64,000 bases of DNA from ZLKRG08 sp046091905 (lineage in GTDB: Bacteria; Actinomycetota; Actinomycetes; Nanopelagicales; Nanopelagicaceae), in contig JBJTCN010000076.1 of NCBI GenBank assembly GCA_046091905.1, positions 1 to 64,000 of the forward strand, given 5' to 3'. A model generated the notes under the pieces. That model had not been told where the DNA came from, did not search any database, and saw only the letters and a list, made by a program, of their open reading frames with translations. Every line of letters starts with the position of its first letter. The first letter of the stretch is position 1. Below are positions 33,096 to 41,474 of this stretch, piece after piece. A program made the translations under genes and the position numbers.

Positions 33096-33374
33096 ATGAA
33101 GGAATTTCTCACAAAAGTAGGTTCTCCAGTGGGGCTACACGCCCGCCCAGCATCGCTATTTGCAAAGGCTGCTAAGGAATCTGGATGCAAAGTTTCACTT
33201 GCCAAGATCTCTGAAGATGGCAGTGAATCTCCTTTTGTCGATGGTGTATCGTTATTAAAAATTATGGCGCTTGGAATTAAATGCGGCGAATCAATCAAAG
33301 TGCAAGTCGAAGGCGATAATGAAGAAACCGCAGCTGCGGCACTGCAAGCAATTGTTGAAAGCTCCGATCACTAA
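33096..33374 (+). CDS. ptsH: Phosphocarrier protein HPr
   Basis: A 92-residue HPr with active-site His15 in GLHARPAS and the conserved helix region GVSLLKIMALGI. It shuttles phosphate from enzyme I to EIIA. I use ATG 33096, which puts His at residue 15 as in known HPr; an earlier frame start at 33036 would add 20 unusual residues. Enzyme I is not encoded in the window. Its location beside the only PTS operon here suggests it serves that system. Confidence 0.93.
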   Translation: MKEFLTKVGSPVGLHARPASLFAKAAKESGCKVSLAKISEDGSESPFVDGVSLLKIMALGIKCGESIKVQVEGDNEETAAAALQAIVESSDH

Positions 33375-33381
33375 CTTCTAT

Positions 33382-33870
33382 ATGTCTATAAATAATCTAC
33401 GAACCGGTGTCGGTGTTGATGCGCATAAGTTTGTGCAATCGGCATCTGATGGACCATGCCATTTGGCAGGTTTGGAGTGGACAGAAAGTAATCGTTTGGA
33501 AGGCCATTCAGATGGCGATGCCGCAGTGCACGCGCTATGCGATGCCGTCTTAGCAGCCGCCGGTTTAGGAGATGTGGGACAAGTATTTGGAATTGATAAA
33601 CCAGAATGGAAGGGCGCAAGTGGCACAAAGATGATTGAACATCTGCGCACTTTGATTTCGGAAAAGGGAATTGAAATCAATAATGTTTCGATTCAAATTG
33701 TAGGAAATACACCAAAGATTGCTAAACGCCGCGATGAAGCCCAGCAAGTCTTATCAAAAGCACTTGGCGCACCTGTCACAATTGGCGCTACTACTACTGA
33801 CACAATGGGATTTACTGGACGCGGCGAAGGGGTATTCGTGATTGCAAATGCTTTGGTGCGTCTGCCATGA
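33382..33870 (+). CDS. ispF: 2-C-methyl-D-erythritol 2,4-cyclodiphosphate synthase
   Basis: A 162-residue MEP-pathway enzyme forming the cyclic diphosphate. The zinc-binding GVDAHKF (DxH), GHSDGDAAVHALCDA, and GATTTDTMGFTGRGEG motifs are all present. ATG 33382 follows ptsH by 7 nt; an upstream frame start lies inside ptsH. It continues with cysS and rlmB in the standard actinobacterial order, showing that the ptsH and polyol cluster sits between ispD-like and ispF. Confidence 0.94.
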   Translation: MSINNLRTGVGVDAHKFVQSASDGPCHLAGLEWTESNRLEGHSDGDAAVHALCDAVLAAAGLGDVGQVFGIDKPEWKGASGTKMIEHLRTLISEKGIEINNVSIQIVGNTPKIAKRRDEAQQVLSKALGAPVTIGATTTDTMGFTGRGEGVFVIANALVRLP

Positions 33871-35240
33871 AGCTCTACAACACTCGTACTCGCGAGACTT
33901 CTGAATTTAAACCGCTAGTTGCCGGCAAAGCAGGCATCTATGTCTGCGGTGCAACGGTGCAATCATTTCCGCATATTGGACATGTTCGAAGTGGAATTAA
34001 TTTCGATATTTTGCGCCGTTGGTTAACTGCCAACGGCTACGACGTCACCTTTATTCGTAATGTGACTGATATCGATGACAAAATTCTTGAGAAATCAAAG
34101 GCTGAAAATATGCCTTGGTGGGCTTTAGCTTTTAAGTACGAACAAGAATTTCAAAAAGCATATGCGCTATTAAACGTATTACCACCAACTTATGAGCCAC
34201 GCGCTACTGGTCACATCACACAAATGATTGAATTAATGGAGAAATTGATTGCTAATGGCGCGGCATACGCACCAGGTAATGGCGATGTGTATTTAGAAGT
34301 TCGTAAATTAAATTCTTATTTAACGCTTTCACGCCAGAAGTTAGATGATCTGCTGCCTGCCGCAGATGCAGATGAAAGTGCCAAGCGCGATGTCCGCGAT
34401 TTCGCGCTATGGAAAGCAGCTAAAGCTGGCGAACCATCATGGCCAACTCCTTGGGGCGCAGGTCGCCCAGGTTGGCATTTGGAGTGCTCTGCCATGGCAC
34501 ACTCTTATTTAGGTGAAGCTTTTGATATTCACGGCGGTGGCTTAGATTTAATTTTCCCGCACCACGAAAACGAGATTGCACAATCAGAAGCGGCTGGTTA
34601 TAAGTTTGCCAATATTTGGATGCACAATGCTTGGGTTACGCAATCTGGCGAAAAAATGTCTAAATCACTTGGTAACACCATGCAAGTGAAGGAATTTGTA
34701 AAGCAAGTTCGCGGAATTGAGTTACGTTTCTATTTAGGAAGCGCGCATTACCGTTCTATGTTGGAATTTTCACCAGCAGCGCTACAAGAAGCGGCCACTA
34801 ATTTCCAACGTATTGAGAACTTCCTTATCCGCGCCAAAGAACTTGTTGGCAATGTTGAAGGAGTTATCAGTGCGCCAGTTAAAGCGGCATTTGATGATGA
34901 TTTAGCAGTACCGCAAGTACTGGCACAGATTTCAGATGCCCTTCGTCGCGGAAATAGTGCAATTACTGAAAATTCTAAAGATGCAGTTAAAGCAGCGGCG
35001 GCAGAAATTCGCGGTGCGTTAAGTATTTTAGGTTGCGATCCATTTGATGCTGCTTTTGGTTCAGTTGGCGCTGTTTTAAGCGATGCATTAGATGGTGTAA
35101 TTCAATTAGCGTTAGCGCAACGTGCAGCCGCACGCGAACGTAAAGATTTTGCTAGCTCTGATGCCATTCGTGATGGACTTGCTGCGCTAGGAATTGCAAT
35201 TGAGGATACGCCTCAAGGACCACGTTGGAGTATTAAATAA
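33867..35240 (+). CDS. cysS: Cysteinyl-tRNA synthetase
   Basis: A 457-residue class I synthetase charging tRNA-Cys. The HIGH motif appears as FPHIGHVRSG and the KMSKS motif as EKMSKSLGNT. Zinc ligands are in YVCGATVQ, HLECSAMAH and HGGGLDLIFPHHENE. It overlaps ispF by ATGA and abuts rlmB stop-to-start (TAAATG). Confidence 0.96.
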   Translation: MKLYNTRTRETSEFKPLVAGKAGIYVCGATVQSFPHIGHVRSGINFDILRRWLTANGYDVTFIRNVTDIDDKILEKSKAENMPWWALAFKYEQEFQKAYALLNVLPPTYEPRATGHITQMIELMEKLIANGAAYAPGNGDVYLEVRKLNSYLTLSRQKLDDLLPAADADESAKRDVRDFALWKAAKAGEPSWPTPWGAGRPGWHLECSAMAHSYLGEAFDIHGGGLDLIFPHHENEIAQSEAAGYKFANIWMHNAWVTQSGEKMSKSLGNTMQVKEFVKQVRGIELRFYLGSAHYRSMLEFSPAALQEAATNFQRIENFLIRAKELVGNVEGVISAPVKAAFDDDLAVPQVLAQISDALRRGNSAITENSKDAVKAAAAEIRGALSILGCDPFDAAFGSVGAVLSDALDGVIQLALAQRAAARERKDFASSDAIRDGLAALGIAIEDTPQGPRWSIK

Positions 35241-36200
35241 ATGGCTGGTAATTCATCGCGTCGCGGAGCTGTGCGCAAAGGCAAGAAGGGTCCTTCCAAA
35301 GGTACTGGCGGAAACAATAAGAAACGTTTAGCTGGCAAAGGCCCAACTCCAAAAGCAGAGGATCGTCCGTATCACGCCGCCGCAAAACGAAAAACTACGC
35401 GTGGTGCAGCAAAGCATGCGCGCAGTGCAGCAAAGCCTGCGCGTTCTGAAAAGCGTAGCAATTTCTCATTCCATGGCGAAATGGTCGCTGGGCGAAATGC
35501 TGTTTTAGAAGCGTTACGCGCGGATGTGCCATCGACAGAATTAATCGTGGCTCGTTCAATTGATATCGATGATCGCATTGAAGAATCTCTAATACTTGCA
35601 CTTAAGAAAACGCTACCAATTCGCGAAGTACATCGTGCAGATGTAGAGAAAATTTCCATGAATTCACAAGGTATCGCGCTATCAATCAAGCCATACCAAT
35701 ACTCATCACTTGATGAAATTCTGCTTCGCGCATCGCAACCCGGTTTAATCGTGGCACTTGATGGCGTAACCGATCCACGTAACTTAGGTGCCATCATTCG
35801 ATCTGCCGCTGCATTTGGCGTCGATGGCGTAATCATTCCGGAACGTCGCTCAGCTGCGATGACCGCTGCAGCATGGAAAACCTCCGCTGGCGCAGCGGCA
35901 CGTATGCAAGTCGCGCAAGTTACCAATTTAAATCGCGCAATCGAAGAGGTGCAGGAGCGTGGTTATTTTGTAGTTGGTTTAGATGGCGAATCAGATGAGC
36001 TAATTGGCAATATGAAGGTAGCCACCGAACCAATCATGATCATTGTGGGCTCGGAAGGTAAGGGCCTTCATAAATTAACTCGTGAAAAGTGCGATCTCGT
36101 AGTAAAAATCCCAATGCGTTCGACTACTGAAAGTTTGAATGCAAGTGTTGCTACATCTATCGCGCTCTATGCGGTGGATGAGGCGCGCAGCAATGGCTGA
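35241..36200 (+). CDS. rlmB: 23S rRNA 2'-O-methyltransferase RlmB (SpoU family)
   Basis: A 319-residue TrmH/SpoU enzyme expected to methylate G2251 in 23S rRNA. The first ~75 residues are a Lys/Arg-rich, probably disordered RNA-binding tail. A substrate-binding domain follows from GEMVAGRNAVLEAL, then the knotted SPOUT domain with DGVTDPRNLGAIIRSAAAFG, IVGSEGKGL and IPMRSTTESLNASVA. It begins right after the cysS stop. Confidence 0.92.
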   Translation: MAGNSSRRGAVRKGKKGPSKGTGGNNKKRLAGKGPTPKAEDRPYHAAAKRKTTRGAAKHARSAAKPARSEKRSNFSFHGEMVAGRNAVLEALRADVPSTELIVARSIDIDDRIEESLILALKKTLPIREVHRADVEKISMNSQGIALSIKPYQYSSLDEILLRASQPGLIVALDGVTDPRNLGAIIRSAAAFGVDGVIIPERRSAAMTAAAWKTSAGAAARMQVAQVTNLNRAIEEVQERGYFVVGLDGESDELIGNMKVATEPIMIIVGSEGKGLHKLTREKCDLVVKIPMRSTTESLNASVATSIALYAVDEARSNG

Positions 36201-37014
36201 TTCAACCGAAAACTATAAATACTTTAAAAACTTTATTGTTTTAGGCGATTCCTTCTCTGAAGGCATGACCGATGTTGAAATTGATGGCAAATATCGAGGC
36301 TGGGCTGACCGCGTGGCTGATGTAATGGCCACACATGTAGATGGATTTAAATATGCCAATCTTGCCGTGCGCGGCAAGTTAATTCGCCAAGTCGTGGCAG
36401 ATCAAGTACCAGCAGCTCTGCAATTAATTACCTCTGATACTTTGGTTTCATTTCACGCCGGCGCTAATGATGTAATTCGCCCAAAGTATTTTCCAGAAAT
36501 TACGCTTCCAGAATACGCCAACGCAGTGCGCCAACTTGCCGCAGAACTGCAGAAATATGGCGCGCAGCTAATGTTATTTAGCGTGCAAGAAAGCGCCGCG
36601 GCAAATACTCGTACCGGTGTGATTTGGAATCAGCGATTTAAAGATTTCAATAAACAAGTTCGAGAGTTAGCCGTTGAAACTGGCGCGATTCTCAATGAAG
36701 CAAATGATGGACGTTATCCAAATGATATTCGCTTTTTGGCATTTGATCGCCTACATTTAAATCCCGAAGGTCATCATCGCGTAGCGCAAGGTGCGTTAGA
36801 GAATCTGGGTTTACCTTTTGATGAAGGTTATAAAATTCCATTGCCACCTGCGCCAAAGGAAAATCTGGTTAAGAAAAAGATTATTAATGCACTTTGGATT
36901 GCAACATTTGTAATTCCTTGGTTGATTCGCAGATTACGTGGCAAATCATCAGGTGATGGCCGTCAACCTAAATATCCAACGCTTACTGCATGGCCGATTT
37001 CAGATAATCGCTGA
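36193..37014 (+). CDS. SGNH-family esterase/hydrolase
   Basis: A 273-residue GDSL/SGNH hydrolase: nucleophile Ser in VLGDSFSEGM (block I), GANDVIRP (block III Asn), and FDRLHLNPEG (block V Asp-x-x-His). A basic C-terminal tail follows a hydrophobic stretch (INALWIATFVIPWLI), so it may be membrane-associated. ATG 36193 overlaps rlmB by 8 nt. Substrate unknown; these enzymes cleave acyl esters. Confidence 0.85.
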   Translation: MADSTENYKYFKNFIVLGDSFSEGMTDVEIDGKYRGWADRVADVMATHVDGFKYANLAVRGKLIRQVVADQVPAALQLITSDTLVSFHAGANDVIRPKYFPEITLPEYANAVRQLAAELQKYGAQLMLFSVQESAAANTRTGVIWNQRFKDFNKQVRELAVETGAILNEANDGRYPNDIRFLAFDRLHLNPEGHHRVAQGALENLGLPFDEGYKIPLPPAPKENLVKKKIINALWIATFVIPWLIRRLRGKSSGDGRQPKYPTLTAWPISDNR

Positions 37015-37043
37015 TATTTGCCATAATTGCGCCCGCAACAATT

Positions 37044-37118
37044 GCCTCCCTAGCTCAGTGGTAGAGCATCCGCCTTGTAAGCGGAAGGTCGTCAGTTCAA
37101 TCCTGACGGGGGGCTCCA
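37044..37118 (+). tRNA. tRNA-Thr (anticodon TGT)
   Basis: Complete cloverleaf: acceptor GCCTCCC with GGGGGGC, D-arm TAGCTCAGTGGTAGAGCA, anticodon stem TCCGC/GCGGA around loop CTTGTAA (anticodon TGT), T-arm GTCAG-TTCAATC-CTGAC. Discriminator T is followed by an encoded CCA at 37116-37118. A CATAAT hexamer at 37022 could be its -10. Confidence 0.94.
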
Positions 37119-37133
37119 GATTATTTAATCCGC

Positions 37134-37139
37134 TAAAAT
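37134..37139 (+). promoter_or_regulatory. -10 hexamer of leaderless PNPOx-like gene
   Basis: TAAAAT is separated by exactly 6 nt from the ATG at 37146, the same geometry as before the Fur-family gene and phoU. It lies just after the tRNA-Thr gene. Confidence 0.6.
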
Positions 37140-37145
37140 TCTCAA

Positions 37146-37793
37146 ATGCCCAATGACTTGAAGCGTGAAATAAAACGGAAACCGAATCGAGTAGTCGAAG
37201 ATCGATTAGGTGCATATCAAATTCTTGATGAAGGATATGTTGCACACGTTGGCTTTGTAGATCCAGATAGCTCTGAAACCGTAGTAATTCCAGCAGGTTA
37301 TGTGCGGGATAAAGATCGGATAATTCTTCACGGATCAACCGGTTCTAGATTTTTTATGGCCTTGAAAGATGGCGTCCAGGTTTGTGCAACAGTTACTCTC
37401 CTGGATGGATTAGTTTCGGCGCGCTCTCCATTCAATTCTTCAATGAATTATCGATCAGTAATGATTTTTGGAAAGACTAAAGCGCTTGAAGGCGAAGAAA
37501 AAATCGCTGCCTTGAAAGAAGTATCCGAAAAATTGATTCTCGGACTCTGGGATGCTGGTCGAGAAATGACTGCCAAAGAATTTGCGCAAACAATGGCGTT
37601 AGAGCTCTCACTAGAAGATATGACTGCAAAGAAACGCGCAGCTGGCGCGTTAGATGTCGAGAATGCAGATCTACCGATTTGGGCCGGCCAGATACCTTTC
37701 GAAACAAAGTTTGGTCAGCCAATTCCAAATGAAGAGTGTGTAGATTTGCCATTACCTGATTACATTAAAAATTTAATCAAGCGTAAAGGTTAA
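37146..37793 (+). CDS. Pyridoxamine 5'-phosphate oxidase-like flavin-binding protein
   Basis: A 215-residue split-barrel protein of the Pyridox_ox_2 type, with VIPAGYVRDKDRIILHGSTGSRFFMAL and ATVTLLDGLVSARSPFNSSMNYRSVMIFG in pieces; the HGS...R and SARSPFNSSMNYRS parts are typical of the FMN-binding face. It may reduce or bind a small flavin-linked substrate; the reaction is unknown. It stands alone between a tRNA and convergent ndh. Confidence 0.82.
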   Translation: MPNDLKREIKRKPNRVVEDRLGAYQILDEGYVAHVGFVDPDSSETVVIPAGYVRDKDRIILHGSTGSRFFMALKDGVQVCATVTLLDGLVSARSPFNSSMNYRSVMIFGKTKALEGEEKIAALKEVSEKLILGLWDAGREMTAKEFAQTMALELSLEDMTAKKRAAGALDVENADLPIWAGQIPFETKFGQPIPNEECVDLPLPDYIKNLIKRKG

Positions 37794-37823
37794 ACATATA
37801 TTGAGTTGAGATTTGCGATTAGG

Positions 37824-39047
37824 CTATCCAATATCGATAATATGGCGATTTCCGCGATCATAAGTTAGATAGTTCCACATCCAATCTACTGTGGTGGCCA
37901 ACTTATTGCGTCCACCTAATAGATAGAACAGGTGCAACCAAAGCCAGGCATACCAGGCAATTGCGCCACTTAATTTAAATTTCTTCACTTCAACAACCGC
38001 TTTATGTTTTCCGATTGTGGCCATAGCGCCTTTGTCTACGTATGTAAAAGATTTTAACTTCTGCCCTTTGATTGCAAGCAATATTTGTCGACTGATAAAA
38101 CGACCTTGTTGCATTGCAACGGGTGCCACCATTGGAAGTAATTTGCCATCTTTGCCGTAGGTAGCTGCGATATCTCCAATCGCAAAAATCACAGGATGCT
38201 CTTTAACCTGCAGAGTCTCCTCAACCGCAATGCGATTAAATTCAATTGGCAAAGAAAATTTATTAATAATTGGTTCACCCATTACGCCAGCTGCCCAAAT
38301 AGTTATTTGAGAATCAAAAGCGCTACCATCTCTAAAATGAATTAAATTCTCTTCTAGCTTGGCTACGCTCGCATTGGTTAAGACGCCCACACCTAATTTT
38401 TCAAGATCTTTCTTGGTTCGCTCTGATAGAGATGGGGCGAAACTTGGCAATAAACGGGGCCCAGCTTCAATGATTGAGACTTGAATTCTTTTAGCAGCAT
38501 CAGGATTATCAGATTTCAGAGGGCCTCTTGCTAATTCTGCAATTGCACCTGCTAGCTCAACTCCAGTTGGTCCACCACCAATCACCGAAATGGATAATCG
38601 AGTTTCATCGTCAAAGCGGCAGAGATCCTCAAATTTGCGCATGATGTTGGCACGGATAGTAAGTGCTTCAGTTACCGTTTTCATACCGAGTGCATGTTGA
38701 GCCACGCCTGAGATGCCGAAATCATTTGTAGCAGAGCCCAAAGCGATGATTAAGAAATCAAATGAGAGAGTTTCATTGGAATCTAATTGAACCGTTTTTT
38801 GATGGTAATTTATAGAAGTAGGCGAGCCCATCCGAAATTGAATAGACTTTTTTCGAAGTGCACCTCGGATTGGGTATGCCACATGATCTGCAGCTAATCC
38901 GGCAGTTGATACTTGATAAAGAAGTGGTAAAAAAGTTTGAAAATTGTGTCGGTCTACTAAAGTAACATCAGCTACTTTTTCGAGTGATTTTGCCGCAGTC
39001 AATCCACCAAAGCCGGCACCAAGAATCACAACTTTGGGTTTCTTCAT
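37824..39047 (-). CDS. ndh: Type II NADH dehydrogenase (NDH-2)
   Basis: A 407-residue flavoprotein moving electrons from NADH to quinone without proton pumping. FAD motif VVILGAGFGGLTAAKSL at the N-terminus, NADH motif SVIGGGPTGVELAGAI near 165, WAAGVMGEP and IFAIGDIAA near the FAD end, and a C-terminal amphipathic/hydrophobic segment (YAWLWLHLFYLLGG) for membrane binding. It can feed quinol to NarGHI as well as to oxygen. A TACTAT hexamer 6 nt before ATG suggests a leaderless mRNA. Confidence 0.92.
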   Translation of the reverse strand: MKKPKVVILGAGFGGLTAAKSLEKVADVTLVDRHNFQTFLPLLYQVSTAGLAADHVAYPIRGALRKKSIQFRMGSPTSINYHQKTVQLDSNETLSFDFLIIALGSATNDFGISGVAQHALGMKTVTEALTIRANIMRKFEDLCRFDDETRLSISVIGGGPTGVELAGAIAELARGPLKSDNPDAAKRIQVSIIEAGPRLLPSFAPSLSERTKKDLEKLGVGVLTNASVAKLEENLIHFRDGSAFDSQITIWAAGVMGEPIINKFSLPIEFNRIAVEETLQVKEHPVIFAIGDIAATYGKDGKLLPMVAPVAMQQGRFISRQILLAIKGQKLKSFTYVDKGAMATIGKHKAVVEVKKFKLSGAIAWYAWLWLHLFYLLGGRNKLATTVDWMWNYLTYDRGNRHIIDIG

Positions 39048-39053
39048 TAAGCA

Positions 39054-39059
39054 ATAGTA
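39054..39059 (-). promoter_or_regulatory. -10 hexamer of leaderless ndh
   Basis: On the minus strand TACTAT, 6 nt, then ATG at 39047. Confidence 0.52.
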
Positions 39060-39103
39060 CTTCTAACCCTGGGCTCGTTTTGAATTTGAATTCATGTCGT
39101 TAA

Positions 39104-39451
39104 TTATGAGCTCTGCTTAATTATCCAGTGCAAAATTCTCACTAATAAACCATTGCGATGTGTCGCCACATAGCGATAGCCAAATGCGCCAATAGGGCCC
39201 AATAAACGCAAAATTAAGGCTAGGAATTTATGGCCAGATTGGTTAAGTAAGAACGCAACGGCTTTAGCAGCGAAGTAAGTGCGATCTGCTATTACTACTA
39301 CTGACTTTTCACATTGCGCTTTGGTTACGCCATATTCATCTGGGTCAATACTTTGGTTAGAGAGTGCGTTAATTTCAACTCGCGCCTTTACCCACTCAAC
39401 ACAAGAGATGCAGAAGTCACATTCACCGTCATAAATCACGGTAGTAGCCAT
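39104..39451 (-). CDS. DCC-family thiol-disulfide oxidoreductase-like protein
   Basis: A 115-residue protein starting MATTVIYDGECDFCISCVEW, with the DxxCxxC signature of the DCC (DUF393) family. These small thioredoxin-like proteins are thought to handle disulfides or membrane redox; function is not established. The hydrophobic C-terminal half (LALILRLLGPIGAFGY) is usual. ATG 39451 is preferred over an in-frame TTG at 39469. It diverges from an SDR gene. Confidence 0.8.
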   Translation of the reverse strand: MATTVIYDGECDFCISCVEWVKARVEINALSNQSIDPDEYGVTKAQCEKSVVVIADRTYFAAKAVAFLLNQSGHKFLALILRLLGPIGAFGYRYVATHRNGLLVRILHWIIKQSS

Positions 39452-39494
39452 GGCGTAATCATCTACCAAATCTTCCCAATCTCATATTTCCTGA

Positions 39495-39500
39495 TTAGAT
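39495..39500 (+). promoter_or_regulatory. -10 hexamer of leaderless SDR gene
   Basis: TTAGAT, 6 nt, then ATG at 39507, with no Shine-Dalgarno. Confidence 0.42.
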
Positions 39501-39506
39501 AGCGCA

Positions 39507-40208
39507 ATGGCATTGGCATTCGTAACTGGTGGTTCGCGCGGCTTAGGCTTCGAAACTGCAAGGGCGCTAAAAGCAGCTGGCAATGAAGTGGTGCTATTTG
39601 CGCGCAATACTGAAAAGTTGTACCAAGCAGGCAAAGAATTAAATTCGCCAATTGAATTTGTTGAGTTGTCAGATATCGTTGCCACGCGTGAAGTATTTAA
39701 AACCGCGGTAGAAAAATATGGTGTGCCAGATATTTTGATGCTGGCTCAGGGCGTGATGTCTGATCGCTTAGCAAAAACATTAAAAACCAATGATGAAGAG
39801 TGGCGCCGGGTAATGACTATCAATTTAGATTCAGTCTTCACAATTGTTAATGAAGTTGGCGCGAAGATGGCCGAAGCCAGAAAGGGCAGAGTGATTGTTT
39901 ACTCTGCTTGTTTAGGCAGAATGTCCGGCCCCGGAAATGCTGGTGGTTTAGCGCCATATCGAATTTCCAAAGCCGGAGTAAATGCTTTGGTAAGAAATTT
40001 GGCGCATGAAACTGGACATGGATCACGAGGATTTTGGATTGATGCAATCTGCCCAAATCATTCGCGTACCGATATGGGCGGCGATAACGCGCCACGCTCA
40101 GCCCAAGAAGGTGCGGCAACTGCAGTTTGGCTTGCCACCCGAGAATTAATTCCGGGCGTTACCCAAACCGGATTACTTTGGGAAGATAACGAAGTTATTG
40201 ATTGGTGA
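39507..40208 (+). CDS. Short-chain dehydrogenase/reductase
   Basis: A 233-residue classical SDR: cofactor motif TGGSRGLGFE at residue 7, DILMLAQGV in place of NNAG, MTINLDSVF, catalytic Ser region YSACLGRMSGPGN and YRISK (YxxxK). An NADP preference is suggested by ARN after the second strand. Substrate unknown. It is convergent with tspO, with only 2 nt between stops. Confidence 0.86.
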   Translation: MALAFVTGGSRGLGFETARALKAAGNEVVLFARNTEKLYQAGKELNSPIEFVELSDIVATREVFKTAVEKYGVPDILMLAQGVMSDRLAKTLKTNDEEWRRVMTINLDSVFTIVNEVGAKMAEARKGRVIVYSACLGRMSGPGNAGGLAPYRISKAGVNALVRNLAHETGHGSRGFWIDAICPNHSRTDMGGDNAPRSAQEGAATAVWLATRELIPGVTQTGLLWEDNEVIDW

Positions 40209-40210
40209 TT

Positions 40211-40678
40211 TTAATTTCTCGCCGCGTAGCTAAATGAGAGCGCGGCCGCGGTAATAACCCAAATTTGATATGGCGAAAAAAGCAAACCATAAATAATTGA
40301 AGATTTATAAGTTAAAAAGGTAAGCGGTAAAGTCAAAATTGCGGTCAAAATTAAGCTTGTTGCGGCGATTTGTAAATTATGAGGTACATAAAATTGATAA
40401 TCCCAATTAAGTGCAAAAGTTACGCTGAGTGCAAAGATGGTTAACCAAGCAATTGCAGTATTTCTACTTTGGTTATGCACAATGTGTACAGCGGTAAAAC
40501 CAATAACTAAGAAGTTATAGGGCCAGATCAGGCCAAAAATGAAATCTGGTGGCTGCCAACTTGGTCGATTTAGAGAGGTATACCAACCAGGTGAAGTGTT
40601 CACCCAGATTCCAGATCCGCCAGCGTAAACAAGTACCAAAATGATTCCAAGTGCAGAGGCGATAGTTTTAAAATCCAC
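40211..40678 (-). CDS. tspO: TspO/MBR-family tryptophan-rich protein
   Basis: A 155-residue, five-helix membrane protein with the TspO segment PGWYTSLNRPSWQPPDFIFGLIWP in pieces, and ALNWDYQF. TspO binds tetrapyrroles and in bacteria adjusts responses to light and oxygen. GTG 40678 lies 1 nt after the upstream hydrolase stop, so it belongs to the photolyase-hydrolase operon, consistent with a light-stress role. Confidence 0.87.
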   Translation of the reverse strand: MDFKTIASALGIILVLVYAGGSGIWVNTSPGWYTSLNRPSWQPPDFIFGLIWPYNFLVIGFTAVHIVHNQSRNTAIAWLTIFALSVTFALNWDYQFYVPHNLQIAATSLILTAILTLPLTFLTYKSSIIYGLLFSPYQIWVITAAALSFSYAARN

Positions 40679-40679
40679 T

Positions 40680-41474
40680 TTAACTACCTACCGAAATAGT
40701 TTTTAGAGTTTCACTAATCACTGCATCAACTTGATCCCACATTGGCGCATGGCCTGATTGTGGCAGCACTACCCAACTGCAATGTTCTGACGCAAGAGAT
40801 TTTTCTTGGCTATTTGCAGCCGGTAAGGTGTAGTCAGTATCGCCAAAGATAATGGTCACGGGAATGTTAGATGAAATAGCTTTATCAAAACGATTTCCCA
40901 AAAAAGCATCCCACAATTTGTAATAACCACTAGCGCTACCCATTGCAATTGCCGCCTTAGCACAAGTCTCTGGCGTGAACTGCTCCCATTGTGGGCTAAC
41001 CAATTTAAATCCAATTTTGCGTAGCGTTTTTACTTTTGAAATCGGAGTAGCAAAGCGATATGTGGCTTTTGCTAAGTACCTACTAATTGCTAATTCGCCA
41101 TTGCGGTGAGTTTTTGGTGTTAACCAAAGCCCAGCCGGCGCAACTCCAGTTACCGATAAAACGTTTTGAGGAAAGGCGGCCGCCATTTCAAGTGCAATCC
41201 AGCCACCTAAAGAATTACCAATTAGATGAAATTCTTCGATTCCAAAATCTCTAAGTTCATTTATCAAGAGCTCTGCAATTTTGGCAGGAGTCATATCTAG
41301 CGTGGCCGGCATATTAGCTTCACCGTGACCTGGTAGATCTAAGGTAATAAATTGAAAGTGTTTAGATAGTTCAGGTTGCACCAAATCCCAAGCGGTACTT
41401 GCCGAACCCAAGCCATGAATAGCCACTAATTTGGTTGGACCTTGGCCGTAGCTACGGATATTTAACCGATTCAA
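40680..41474 (-). CDS. Alpha/beta hydrolase in photolyase-TspO operon
   Basis: A 264-residue alpha/beta-hydrolase: oxyanion-hole HGLGSAST, nucleophile elbow GNSLGGW, acid FGDTDYTLP and His in SGHAPMWDQ. Substrate unknown; sequence style resembles MhpC/BioH-type esterases. Start is TTG, overlapping the photolyase stop (TTGA) with GAGGTGAG just upstream. Confidence 0.84.
   Translation of the reverse strand: MNRLNIRSYGQGPTKLVAIHGLGSASTAWDLVQPELSKHFQFITLDLPGHGEANMPATLDMTPAKIAELLINELRDFGIEEFHLIGNSLGGWIALEMAAAFPQNVLSVTGVAPAGLWLTPKTHRNGELAISRYLAKATYRFATPISKVKTLRKIGFKLVSPQWEQFTPETCAKAAIAMGSASGYYKLWDAFLGNRFDKAISSNIPVTIIFGDTDYTLPAANSQEKSLASEHCSWVVLPQSGHAPMWDQVDAVISETLKTISVGS

Noticed and set aside
33271..33381. 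Longer N-terminus for IspF starting inside ptsH
   Set aside because: The extra residues are the ptsH coding sequence read in another frame; IspF homologues begin near MSINNLRTGVGVDAHKF.
35372..35926. Minus-strand 184-codon frame inside rlmB
   Set aside because: Antisense to the conserved SPOUT methyltransferase; composition is the complement of its Ala/Arg-rich text.
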